Origin: Tragulus kanchil
Lineage: Eukaryota; Chordata; Mammalia; Artiodactyla; Tragulidae
Reading direction: 5' to 3'
Length of the DNA stretch: 64,000 bases
Assembly: GCA_022376925.1 (NCBI GenBank)
Contig: JAIOJX010000031.1
Coordinates: 136,914,854-136,978,853, forward strand
The notes beneath the pieces were generated by a model. It searched no databases and was not told the DNA's origin. It saw only the letters and a program-made list of their open reading frames with translations. The stretch's first letter is position 1. Each line of letters begins with the position of its first letter. Positions 47,914 through 59,649 of this stretch are shown here, piece by piece. Both the position numbers and the translations under genes were made by a program.

Positions 47914-48077
47914 CATTTTGCTTTCTTGATGGTGTTTTTTGAGACACACAAGCTTGTAATTTTGACCAAGTCCAGTTTATCTCATTTTTTCTTGTTATTT
48001 ATGTTTTGAAGTAATTTTCTCTAACACAAAGTCACAAGTATTTACTCTTATATTTTCTTCTAACAGTTTACTGTCAC

Positions 48078-48235
48078 TCTGTCCATGGGATTTTCGAGGC
48101 AAAAATACTGAAGTGGTGTGCCATTTCCTTCTTTAGGGGATCTTCCTGACCCAGATATCAAGCCCATGTCTTCTGCAGTACAGGCAGATTTGTACCCAAA
48201 TCTGAGCAGAGCTACCGTGGAAACGCCTTTATATC
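48078..48235 (-). mobile_element. Bov-tA SINE, antisense, in L1
   Basis: TCCATGGGATTTTCGAGGCA, CCATTTCCTTCTTTAGGGGA and CTTCTGCAGTACAGGCAGAT form a reversed Bov-tA. Copied at about 49207-49364. Confidence 0.75.
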
Positions 48236-49545
48236 TTTAGCTCTAACTTTTAACTTTTTAACCTTATTTACCTTTGTTTTTGTAGTTGGTATAAAGAGGT
48301 CTAACTTCTTTCTTTTGCCTTTGTATATTCACTTTCCCAGTACTTTGAGTGTGTATTGGGGGAGGGGGACTATTCTTTTCCCACTGAATTATATAGGTAC
48401 CCTTATCAAAATCAGTCAACTATAATATAAGAGTTTATTTCTGGACTTCCAATATATTCCATGGATTTCTATCTTTATGTGAGTACCAAATTGTCTTAAT
48501 TACTGTTTTAGCTTCCTATGAGATATTATCCCACTGTGGTGTTGAGAAGCATTTCCCAAATGACTAATATTGTTAGAGCATCTTTTCATGTGTTTAGTGT
48601 AAATCTTCTTTGGAGAAATATCTGTTTATATACTGTGGCCATTTTTAAGTTATTTGTCTTTTTAAGTTAAGTTGGAAGAGTTCTTTATATGTCCAAGATA
48701 CAGATCCCTTATAAGATACATGATTTTCAGATTTTTTTTCCCACTCTTTGGGAGTCATTTTGCTTTTTTTTTTTTTTTTAATTTTGGTCTCTTTCATTGA
48801 TTTTATATTCATTTATTTTCATCCATTTTTATTCTTGGGCACATGTGGGCTTCCGATCACAGTGGCCTCTCTCGTTGCAGAGCACTGGCTTTAGGCGCAT
48901 GCATTCCAGAGCGCTGGCTCCTAATTGGACACACGATCCAGCCACTCCACAGCGTGTGGGATCTTCCTGTGCCAGGGATCGAACCAGTGCCCCGGCATTG
49001 CAAGGTGGACATATTACCCACTGGACCACCAGGGAAGCCCCCATTTTGCTTTCTTGATGGTGTTTTTTGAGACACACAAGCTTGTAATTTTGACCAAGTC
49101 CAGTTTATCTCATTTTTTCTTGTTATTTATGTTTTGAAGTAATTTTCTCTAACACAAAGTCACAAGTATTTACTCTTATATTTTCTTCTAACAGTTTACT
49201 GTCACTCTGTCCATGGGATTTTCGAGGCAAAAATACTGAAGTGGTGTGCCATTTCCTTCTTTAGGGGATCTTCCTGACCCAGATATCAAGCCCATGTCTT
49301 CTGCAGTACAGGCAGATTTGTACCCAAATCTGAGCAGAGCTACCGTGGAAACGCCTTTATATCTTTAGCTCTAACTTTTAACTTTTTAACCTTATTTACC
49401 TTTGTTTTTGTAGTTGGTATAAAGAGGTCTAACTTCTTTCTTTTGCCTTTGTATATTCACTTTCCCAGTACTTTGAGTGTGTATTGGGGGAGGGGGACTA
49501 TTCTTTTCCCACTGAATTATATAGGTACCCTTATCAAAAATCAGT

Positions 49546-51673
49546 CAACTATAATATAAGAGTTTATTTCTGGACTTCCAATATATTCCATGGATTTCTA
49601 TCTTTATGTGAGTACCAAATTGTCTTAATTACTGTAGCTTCTTCCTTTCAATCGGGATGCCTTTTACTACTTTCCATTACCTAATTTCTGTGACAAGAGT
49701 GTCCAGTATAATGTTGAATAGAAGTGGCAAGAGCAGATGTCATTGTCTTGATTCCTGATCTTTGGAGCAAAGCATTCTGTCTTTTACCGTTGAGTATAGT
49801 TTTAACGATTGGGATTTTCATAGACGCTCTTTATCAGGTTGAGGAAGTTCCTGTCTGTCCCTAATTTGTTGATTGCTTTCTATCATGAAAGGATGTTGAA
49901 TTTTGTCAAATGTTTTCTGTGTCTACTGAGATGGTCATGTAGTTTTTATGTCCTTTGTTCAACTGAGATGGGGAATTGCAATAACTGATTTGGAGGTGTT
50001 AAGCCATTCTTGAATTTGTGGGGTAAGTCCTATTTGGTCATGGTATATAGTCATTTTTATATGTTACTGGATTTGGTTTGCTGGTATTTTTTTGTGTCTA
50101 TATTCAGAAGAGATTTGAATTTGTGATTTTCTTTCCTTGTGGTGTCTTTCATGTCTGTATTAGGATAATAGTGGATTCTTAAAATGAGTTGAGAAGTGTC
50201 CCTCTACTATTTTTTGAAAAATTTTATGGAAGACTGGTTTTAATTCTTCTTCATTTAATAGAATTCATCAATGAAATTACATGGTCCTGGACATTTTGTG
50301 TGTGAAGTTTCAGTCTTACACATATATTCATACTTTCATTTCCTCTTTGAGTCAGTTTTGGTAGTATATGTATTTCTAGGAATTTGACCATATCGTCTAA
50401 AGTTATCTAAATTGTTGGCATACCTTTTTGCAGAATATTCTCTTGTAATCAATAGTAATGTTTCTAGTTTCATTCTTGAGTTACGAATTTAAGTCTCTTT
50501 TTCTCTTGTTAAGTCTAGCTAAAGGTTTGTCAGCTTTTGAGTGTTTTAGGAATCTGGTTTCATTTATATCATACTCTATATCATTAATTTGCACTATGAA
50601 TTTTTTTTTTATTTTCAACTATGGTATAAGAGTTCATTTCTGGACTTCCAATATATTCCATGGATTTCTATCTTTATGTGAGTACCAAATTGTCTTAATT
50701 ACTGTAGCTTCTTCCTTTCAATCGGGATGCCTTTTACTACTTTCCATTACCTAATTTCTGTGACAAGAGTGTCCAGTATAATGTTGAATAGAAGTGGCAA
50801 GAGCAGATGTCATTGTCTTGATTCCTGATCTTTGGAGCAAAGCATTCTGTCTTTTACCGTTGAGTATAGTTTTAACGATTGGGATTTTCATAGACGCTCT
50901 TTATCAGGTTGAGGAAGTTCCTGTCTGTCCCTAATTTGTTGATTGCTTTCTATCATGAAAGGATGTTGAATTTTGTCAAATGTTTTCTGTGTCTACTGAG
51001 ATGGTCATGTAGTTTTTATGTCCTTTGTTCAACTGAGATGGGGAATTGCAATAACTGATTTGGAGGTGTTAAGCCATTCTTGAATTTGTGGGGTAAGTCC
51101 TATTTGGTCATGGTATATAGTCATTTTTATATGTTACTGGATTTGGTTTGCTGGTATTTTTTTGTGTCTATATTCAGAAGAGATTTGAATTTGTGATTTT
51201 CTTTCCTTGTGGTGTCTTTCATGTCTGTATTAGGATAATAGTGGATTCTTAAAATGAGTTGAGAAGTGTCCCTCTACTATTTTTTGAAAAATTTTATGGA
51301 AGACTGGTTTTAATTCTTCTTCATTTAATAGAATTCATCAATGAAATTACATGGTCCTGGACATTTTGTGTGTGAAGTTTCAGTCTTACACATATATTCA
51401 TACTTTCATTTCCTCTTTGAGTCAGTTTTGGTAGTATATGTATTTCTAGGAATTTGACCATATCGTCTAAAGTTATCTAAATTGTTGGCATACCTTTTTG
51501 CAGAATATTCTCTTGTAATCAATAGTAATGTTTCTAGTTTCATTCTTGAGTTACGAATTTAAGTCTCTTTTTCTCTTGTTAAGTCTAGCTAAAGGTTTGT
51601 CAGCTTTTGAGTGTTTTAGGAATCTGGTTTCATTTATATCATACTCTATATCATTAATTTGCACTATGAATTT
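49546..51673 (+). repeat. Tandem duplication 17 (49546-50603 and 50616-51673)
   Basis: Direct repeat, offset 1070, with a spacer of about 12 T-rich bases. It consists of antisense L1. Copy 2 differs in its first 20 bases (ATGGTATAAGAGTTC for ATAATATAAGAGTTT). About 90 bases also occur upstream at 48411-48506. Confidence 0.95.
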
Positions 51674-52221
51674 ATTTCCTCTTGCTTGCTTTTGAGAGTT
51701 CTTTCTCATCTACTGTCTTAATATGGAATATAGGTTCTTGATTTGAGAGTTTTCTATTTTAATACAAGCATTTATAGCTATAAATTCCCCTCTGAGCGTT
51801 TTGCTTTACCTAAATCCCCCAAAGTTTGGTATGTCGTTTTCTTTTTCAGTGATCTCATCAGAAAGTACATCAGAAAGTATTTCCTAATTTCTTTTTTCAT
51901 TTCTTTTCTGACCCATTGGTTATTTAGGAATGTGTTATTTAATGTCAGTATGTTTGTGAATTTCTGAAACTTCTTTCGGTTACTGATTTCTAATTTCATT
52001 TTATTGTGGTCAAAGTATATACTCTGTATAATTTAAGTCCTGTTAAATTTACCAAGTCTTATTTTATGACCTGGCATATGCAAGATGCTACATGCACATT
52101 GAGAAGGATATATACACTGCTCTTTTGAATGGAATGCTCTATAAACATGTTAGGTCTAGTTGGTTTGAAGTGTTGTATAGATACATTTGTGATCATGTCA
52201 TTACCCTTCTTTTTTTTTCAG

Positions 52222-52316
52222 CTGATGAATTAATTAGTCCTAAAGACATTGATCCTGTTCAGCGTTATGTCCCACTACAGAATCAACGAAATGTGAGCAT
52301 GAGGTTTTCTAATCAG
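52222..52316 (+). CDS. PHKB: PHKB exon (approx. human residues 455-486), 95 nt
   Basis: Completes the split Ala codon and reads [20 protein letters not shown] then [11 protein letters not shown]. The acceptor is a long T tract ending TTTTTTCAG at 52221 and the donor GTAAAG at 52317. Human PHKB as remembered has VPLKDQRN where this has VPLQNQRN. The frame is complete at the donor (phase 0). The next expected exon (GPLENDLVV...) is not seen before the window ends. A full copy is at 53334-53428. Confidence 0.95.
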
Positions 52317-53333
52317 GTAAAGAGATGTTTTATTTCATGATTTAGATTCATCTAGACATTTAATATTTAATGGAAGAAGAAATCTTATTCTGAAGGGGTT
52401 TTTAATGTTCCTTTTGAGGGCAAGGCATTTCTGTCTTCTGGTAAGTCAAGATTTACTAGTGTAAAAGGCCTATTTGTTAAGGAGAAAATATGAGTCAGAT
52501 GTGTCCAACAAGCTGTCTCACAGGTAAACATGTTCACTTCACAGTGGTTAAGCTTAAGGTATCAAATGTCTTTGAAAAGATGTGGTTTGTGTGAGTAACA
52601 TGGGGACATATAAGATGGCACTGTTACTGAAGAATGGGATCCCGTGAAAGGTTCTATGCTTGCCTATTTATGACAGGTATCAGTCAGCAGTGGTTCAGTT
52701 TTTTGTCTAAGTCTCTTTGAGCTGATTTTAGGAATCTGGTTTCATTTATATCATACTCTATATCATTAATTTGCACTATGAATTTATTTCCTCTTGCTTG
52801 CTTTTGAGAGTTCTTTCTCATCTACTGTCTTAATATGGAATATAGGTTCTTGATTTGAGAGTTTTCTATTTTAATACAAGCATTTATAGCTATAAATTCC
52901 CCTCTGAGCGTTTTGCTTTACCTAAATCCCCCAAAGTTTGGTATGTCGTTTTCTTTTTCAGTGATCTCATCAGAAAGTACATCAGAAAGTATTTCCTAAT
53001 TTCTTTTTTCATTTCTTTTCTGACCCATTGGTTATTTAGGAATGTGTTATTTAATGTCAGTATGTTTGTGAATTTCTGAAACTTCTTTCGGTTACTGATT
53101 TCTAATTTCATTTTATTGTGGTCAAAGTATATACTCTGTATAATTTAAGTCCTGTTAAATTTACCAAGTCTTATTTTATGACCTGGCATATGCAAGATGC
53201 TACATGCACATTGAGAAGGATATATACACTGCTCTTTTGAATGGAATGCTCTATAAACATGTTAGGTCTAGTTGGTTTGAAGTGTTGTATAGATACATTT
53301 GTGATCATGTCATTACCCTTCTTTTTTTTTCAG

Positions 53334-53428
53334 CTGATGAATTAATTAGTCCTAAAGACATTGATCCTGTTCAGCGTTATGTCCCACTACAGAATCAACG
53401 AAATGTGAGCATGAGGTTTTCTAATCAG
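53334..53428 (+). other. PHKB: Second copy of the 95-nt PHKB exon, probable assembly duplicate
   Basis: Identical to 52222-52316, at an offset of 1112, within tandem duplication 18. Ninety-five bases is not a multiple of three, so joining both copies would shift the reading frame. Confidence 0.85.
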
Positions 53429-53828
53429 GTAAAGAGATGTTTTATTTCATGATTTAGATTCATCTAGACATTTAATATTTAATGGAAGAAGAAATCTTAT
53501 TCTGAAGGGGTTTTTAATGTTCCTTTTGAGGGCAAGGCATTTCTGTCTTCTGGTAAGTCAAGATTTACTAGTGTAAAAGGCCTATTTGTTAAGGAGAAAA
53601 TATGAGTCAGATGTGTCCAACAAGCTGTCTCACAGGTAAACATGTTCACTTCACAGTGGTTAAGCTTAAGGTATCAAATGTCTTTGAAAAGATGTGGTTT
53701 GTGTGAGTAACATGGGGACATATAAGATGGCACTGTTACTGAAGGGAATGGGATCCCGTGAAAGGTTCCCTATGCTTGCTGTCTATCCAGTGATTTGTCT
53801 CTATGACAGGTATCAGTGACAGACAGTG

Positions 53829-55465
53829 TTGTTCTTAGTAATTGGTGGCCACATGTTGGGTGCAGGAATAGTTAAAAGAAATTTCTTTTAGATTTAGTAG
53901 CTGTGGATTCAGACTATGTTGTGTCAACAAAATAAGTGTTTGCAGGATCAGTAAGATTGATGTTGACTTGAACATACCCTCAAGTATTAAATGATACCAG
54001 TAATGAGGACTGTTAGAATGAAAATGTTGTGTGGATTGCTGAACTGCCTGAGGAGAAAGGGAATGAACCTGAGTGTGTGCCTGGGATTCCAAGCAGTTAA
54101 AATGTATTTAATAAGAATAATGTCAGCATTTATGGAAAATATGCTTACAAGATTAAAGTGCTCCTTTTACTTTAAATATATATATATAATATACAAACAC
54201 ACACAAAAACACACACATAAATGCTTTTTTAATGAGAGAAAGGGAAAGCCAACCAGCCTCATTAGTAAGTTCCATCACACTGTTTCTCTGTTTTTTTTCT
54301 GGTCCTCAACAAAACATCTAGTTACTATGAGTGGTTTATAGATGAAAAACTTTTGGGGAGATTTTTAAGTAAATGTTAAGATTTTCTCAGGAACATAAAG
54401 TGCCCGTGTTAATACATGATAGAAATTTTATGCTGGCCTGTTAGTTACCATATAAGGCAGAGATCTGGCCTTTGTCTTTATCTACCACTCATCTCAGTAC
54501 GGTGTTCATTCTGTACACATTTAAGACATGCAATTTTACATGAAGAAATAGAAAAGTGGAAGTGTATTTTACTGCATATTAGTGCTGTGACTCTGAGCCA
54601 TTTTAAGACTAGTATGTAGGATTTACATGGTGTGTGTGACCCACGTCTAGGGTGATGAAATCTCAAGGCCTTTTTCTTAAAATATAAAGTGACCTGTTGG
54701 TTACAGATCTGAAGTGTGAGGGCAGGAACCAAAGAACATCAAAGCACGTAACTAACAAAATGAACAGTTAAAACACTTCATGCTTTCCATGTATGAGGAG
54801 GCCTGTGGGCTATGTGTAATTTTTTACATGCAATGTGCTTGCAAGTCTCTCTCCCACTCAAGAAGTCAAGTACAAGTCAATGAGAGTGAATTTTATAGAG
54901 CATTTACTTTAGGTATACTTTTTATGCTGAAGTCATTTTCTAATGTTGCCGCTAAATTATGTGGTGTGCCTTCCAAGTGGAGGCACATCCTAAGAGTCTT
55001 GTTCTAGGGCCAGGACAGGGGCTTCTGCAGCCATGTGGGGATTACCACCGTGCAGCATTGTGTCATTTCTGAGAGGGAGATCTTAGGAAGAATTGATAGC
55101 AGAAAATTGCTGGGGAGTGTTATTGCCCTGCTCTACTAGCAGCTTGGTTGTGGTAGTATATAAAATAGTGAGGTGCCTTGGCTGCTTTCTCAGCCGTTTC
55201 AGCAGTAGCAAAGATCTGACATGCCCACATCCATTGCTGGGACTAGCTGGCTTGGCTTGCTGAAATATGGAAGTCAAGCATGGTTGTCTGCCTGAAATAC
55301 AGGTGTCAATTTCCTTTCAATCATGATTGACCAGGTCAGATCCTGGAATTAACTGATCTGTGGAAACTGATCTGTGGACCCTGCCAAATGTCAGAAAAAG
55401 TAAGTAGAGTAGTAAAGTTCAGACATTTCTTAGAAACAAGAGACATCTCTGACTTTAAAGGAAGC
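53829..55465 (+). other. PHKB intron, mostly single copy
   Basis: The intron after the 95-nt exon. It contains a short TA/CA-rich tract at 54174-54215 and nothing else I recognise. Open frames here are short and have no splice or domain support. Confidence 0.5.
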
Positions 55466-55546
55466 TGTATTAGGGGTCCTCATGACCACTCTTTACCTCA
55501 GTGATTCACTGGAAGAATTGTTGGGACTCAGAAACTATTATGCTTA

Positions 55547-57835
55547 CAGTTTATTATTAGATTGTTGAAAAATTCATTGTGGTTTCAGACCGTGAATTTT
55601 AAATCATTGTAACTGGGCTCAAACACATCTTAATCAAAATAGTAATCATCATGATCACCATATTTTTGTCAATGAGAAATAAGTTTGCTTACTCCTATAG
55701 CATAAAAATCCATGCTTTGGGATTTGACAAACTCTTGGAAATCATTTTCTGCTTTCTGCTGGTTGTGGAAGCATTTTCCCTGAAAAAAGTTGCCAAGATG
55801 CTTAAAGAAGTTGGCAAGAGGTCAGGTGAATATGGTGGAGACAAAACTTCATAGCCTAGTTCATTCAAGTTTTATAGCACTGGTTGCGTGACATGCAGTC
55901 AGGCATTGTTATGGAGAAGAATTGGGCCCATTCTTTTGACCAATACTGTTTGCAGGCTTTGGAGTTTCCAGTGCATCTCATCAATTTGCTGAGCATGCTT
56001 CTCAGATATAATGGTTTCGCCATGATTCAGAAAGCTTTAGTGGATCAGACGGGCAGCAGACCACCAAACAGTGACCATGACCTTTTGTTTTTTTTTTTGT
56101 TTTTATTCTTTATTTTAGAGGTTTTACAGAGTTTTGTTGTTCACAGGCATGTATGTTCCCAGATCAGTCATATGCATATCCATGGTCCCCACCCCCCACT
56201 AACCTTTTTTATTTAGTGCAAGTTTGGCTTTGGGAAGTGCTTTGGACAATTATCTCAGTTCAACCACTGAGCCAGTTGTTGCCAGTTGTTGTATAAAATC
56301 CACTTTTCATTGCATGTCACAATCTGATCAAGAAATGATTCATTAGTGTTGTATAGAATAAGAGAAGGCCACACTTTAAAGTGAAGATTTTTTTGATTTG
56401 TGGTCATCTCATAAGGCACCCGCTTATCAAGCTTTATCACCTTTCCAATTTGCTTCAAGTGCCAAATAACCATAGAGTGGTCATTGTTGACTTTTTCGGC
56501 ATCTTCTCGTGTATTTGTAAGAGGATCAACTTCAAAGATCCTTTCAATCAGTCATTGTGAACTTCTGATGGCCAGCCTCTGTGTTCCTCATCTTCAAGGC
56601 TCTCATCTACTTGCAAAACTTCTTAAACCTCTTAAATCTCCATTGCACTATGCATCTCAGTTCCTGTGCCAAATGCTGTGCTGATGTTCAGTTTATTATT
56701 AGATTGTTGAAAAATTCATTGTGGTTTCAGACCGTGAATTTTAAATCATTGTAACTGGGCTCAAACACATCTTAATCAAAATAGTAATCATCATGATCAC
56801 CATATTTTTGTCAATGAGAAATAAGTTTGCTTACTCCTATAGCATAAAAATCCATGCTTTGGGATTTGACAAACTCTTGGAAATCATTTTCTGCTTTCTG
56901 CTGGTTGTGGAAGCATTTTCCCTGAAAAAAGTTGCCAAGATGCTTAAAGAAGTTGGCAAGAGGTCAGGTGAATATGGTGGAGACAAAACTTCATAGCCTA
57001 GTTCATTCAAGTTTTATAGCACTGGTTGCGTGACATGCAGTCAGGCATTGTTATGGAGAAGAATTGGGCCCATTCTTTTGACCAATACTGTTTGCAGGCT
57101 TTGGAGTTTCCAGTGCATCTCATCAATTTGCTGAGCATGCTTCTCAGATATAATGGTTTCGCCATGATTCAGAAAGCTTTAGTGGATCAGACGGGCAGCA
57201 GACCACCAAACAGTGACCATGACCTTTTGTTTTTTTTTTTGTTTTTATTCTTTATTTTAGAGGTTTTACAGAGTTTTGTTGTTCACAGGCATGTATGTTC
57301 CCAGATCAGTCATATGCATATCCATGGTCCCCACCCCCCACTAACCTTTTTTATTTAGTGCAAGTTTGGCTTTGGGAAGTGCTTTGGACAATTATCTCAG
57401 TTCAACCACTGAGCCAGTTGTTGCCAGTTGTTGTATAAAATCCACTTTTCATTGCATGTCACAATCTGATCAAGAAATGATTCATTAGTGTTGTATAGAA
57501 TAAGAGAAGGCCACACTTTAAAGTGAAGATTTTTTTGATTTGTGGTCATCTCATAAGGCACCCGCTTATCAAGCTTTATCACCTTTCCAATTTGCTTCAA
57601 GTGCCAAATAACCATAGAGTGGTCATTGTTGACTTTTTCGGCATCTTCTCGTGTATTTGTAAGAGGATCAACTTCAAAGATCCTTTCAATCAGTCATTGT
57701 GAACTTCTGATGGCCAGCCTCTGTGTTCCTCATCTTCAAGGCTCTCATCTACTTGCAAAACTTCTTAAACCTCTTAAATCTCCATTGCACTATGCATTCA
57801 TTAGCAGTTCCTGTGCCAAATGCTGTGCTGATGTT
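55547..57835 (+). repeat. Tandem duplication 19 (55547-56688 and 56689-57835)
   Basis: Direct repeat, offset 1142 until a 5-base deletion near the end of copy 1 (about 56655) makes it 1147. The copies abut. It carries most of the mariner element. Confidence 0.95.
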
Positions 57836-57883
57836 GAGAGTTGTCTCTGCTGTTGTTTTATGACCAATTTTGAACTCAAATAA
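55640..57883 (-). pseudogene. Mariner transposase pseudogene
   Basis: Minus-strand translation resembles the Hsmar1/SETMAR transposase in order. The N-terminal part ends near 57626. HLKQIGKVIKLDKRVPYEMT is at 57615-57540, the IVTCNEKWILY region next. The segments ending ILLHNNA-stop and YSPDLLPT lie to the left. Two residues that should be the catalytic aspartates are Asn here (TCNEKW for the usual TCDEKW, HNNA for HDNA), and stops interrupt the frame. It cannot encode an active transposase. Confidence 0.8.
56087..56201 (-). mobile_element. Very short L1-like 3' end inserted in the mariner
   Basis: T tract, then ACAGAGTTTTGTTGTTCACA and CAGATCAGTCATATGCATAT. Flanked by ACCTTTT at 56080-56086 and 56202-56208, splitting the mariner. 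Copied at 57229-57343. Confidence 0.75.
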
Positions 57884-59649
57884 GAAAATCACTCAAATTT
57901 GCTTTATGTCTAACATCAATTCCCTAATCTAAAATAAATATAAAATAAGCAGAAAGTAATGCCATTCACCAGAAAAATGTAAAGCAAGAAATGTGCATTA
58001 ATATGATGTAAAATATAACCACATTTATATAAGAATCCATTCCAATTGAAAATACAAATTTCAACAATGCAAAAGTACAATTACTTTTGCACTAACCTAA
58101 TACAAAGAAAGGATACAGTGCATTATAGTGAAGACACATGGGTCAAATCTGAGGAAGCCAGCCCAAGCTTCCAAATAGTTTCTTCCCGTGGAGTCATGTG
58201 AGATGAGACACAATTGCCCAGGAATGATGTGTGACAACATATGCAAAGTGTTACTAACCAGGAGAGCTTGCTCAGACTTGAGTGTCCAGGGTTTTAATCA
58301 TGGGTCAGTCATATAAACATGTGTAGCACCTGCATGATTGCCTTCAGTTATTTAAGTGCTAGTCACATCCCAGAGAAAAAGCACATGTTTTCCATAAATC
58401 ACATTACTAACATAAAGTATCTAGACAAACTGGTACAGAATGGCCTGAGGCCTCTGGCATGCAAAAACTCTCTTATCTAACAGACATTCAAACAAGCCAG
58501 AAAGCCCATCCTGAAAGCAGGCCTTTCTTGGGGATTTTAAGGATTTAAACAACCCTAGCCTGCAAGCCAGGGTAGGGAGGAAGTTTTGCCATTGATCAGA
58601 TATTCGTTTGTATAGATGGAAAATTTTTTTTTCATCTCATAAGGCACCCGCTTATCAAGCTTTATCACCTTTCCAATTTGCTTCAAGTGCCAAATAACCA
58701 TAGAGTGGTCATTGTTGACTTTTTCGGCATCTTCTCGTGTATTTGTAAGAGGATCAACTTCAAAGATCCTTTCAATCAGTCATTGTGAACTTCTGATGGC
58801 CAGCCTCTGTGTTCCTCATCTTCAAGGCTCTCATCTACTTGCAAAACTTCTTAAACCTCTTAAATCTCCATTGCACTATGCATTCATTAGCAGTTCCTGT
58901 GCCAAATGCTGTGCTGATGTTGAGAGTTGTCTCTGCTGTTGTTTTATGACCAATTTTGAACTCAAATAAGAAAATCACTCAAATTTGCTTTATGTCTAAC
59001 ATCAATTCCCTAATCTAAAATAAATATAAAATAAGCAGAAAGTAATGCCATTCACCAGAAAAATGTAAAGCAAGAAATGTGCATTAATATGATGTAAAAT
59101 ATAACCACATTTATATAAGAATCCATTCCAATTGAAAATACAAATTTCAACAATGCAAAAGTACAATTACTTTTGCACTAACCTAATACAAAGAAAGGAT
59201 ACAGTGCATTATAGTGAAGACACATGGGTCAAATCTGAGGAAGCCAGCCCAAGCTTCCAAATAGTTTCTTCCCGTGGAGTCATGTGAGATGAGACACAAT
59301 TGCCCAGGAATGATGTGTGACAACATATGCAAAGTGTTACTAACCAGGAGAGCTTGCTCAGACTTGAGTGTCCAGGGTTTTAATCATGGGTCAGTCATAT
59401 AAACATGTGTAGCACCTGCATGATTGCCTTCAGTTATTTAAGTGCTAGTCACATCCCAGAGAAAAAGCACATGTTTTCCATAAATCACATTACTAACATA
59501 AAGTATCTAGACAAACTGGTACAGAATGGCCTGAGGCCTCTGGCATGCAAAAACTCTCTTATCTAACAGACATTCAAACAAGCCAGAAAGCCCATCCTGA
59601 AAGCAGGCCTTTCTTGGGGATTTTAAGGATTTAAACAACCCTAGCCTGC
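57546..59649 (+). repeat. Tandem duplication 20 (57546-58563 and 58632-59649)
   Basis: Direct repeat with a constant offset of 1086 and a 68-base spacer. It carries the mariner 5' end, its right terminal repeat and LTR-like flank. About 290 bases at its start also occur at 56403-56688. Confidence 0.95.

Larger units (their letters stand above)
47389..49635 (+). repeat. Tandem duplication 16 (47389-48506 and 48517-49635)
   Basis: Direct repeat, offset 1128-1129, with a 10-base spacer. It carries antisense L1, a CHR-like SINE and a Bov-tA. Its first 188 bases also occur at 46277-46463. Confidence 0.95.
45215..52185 (-). mobile_element. Second large antisense L1, up to the last PHKB exon
   Basis: Antisense L1 from its 3' UTR (TTTGCCTATTCTGGACATTT) through ORF2 (ATAATGTTGAATAGAAGTGG, TTTATCAGGTTGAGGAAGTT, ATTTTATTGTGGTCAAAGTA). 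It ends about 35-40 bases before the PHKB acceptor at 52221. It contains an ART2-type SINE, two CHR-like SINEs and a Bov-tA, and duplications 15, 16, 17 and part of 18 inflate its length. Frames are broken throughout. Confidence 0.85.
51614..53817 (+). repeat. Tandem duplication 18 (51614-52684 and 52726-53817)
   Basis: Direct repeat, offset 1112 through most of its length. The last 60 or so bases of copy 1 (52630-52690) lack several short blocks present in copy 2 (53740-53817). It carries the 95-nt PHKB exon. Confidence 0.94.
55557..58100 (-). mobile_element. Full-length mariner (Hsmar1-like) DNA transposon, antisense
   Basis: The right end ATTACTTTTGCACTAACCTAA is a mariner terminal inverted repeat. 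The left end TTAGATTGTTGAAAAATTCA is a diverged partner. Both are flanked by the target dinucleotide TA (55555-55556 and 58101-58102). After removing the 1147-base duplication and an L1 insertion of about 115 bases, the length is about 1.28 kb, the usual size of a complete mariner. The minus strand encodes a broken transposase from about 57880 to 55640. A second right end occurs at 59166-59186 through duplication 20. Confidence 0.85.
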
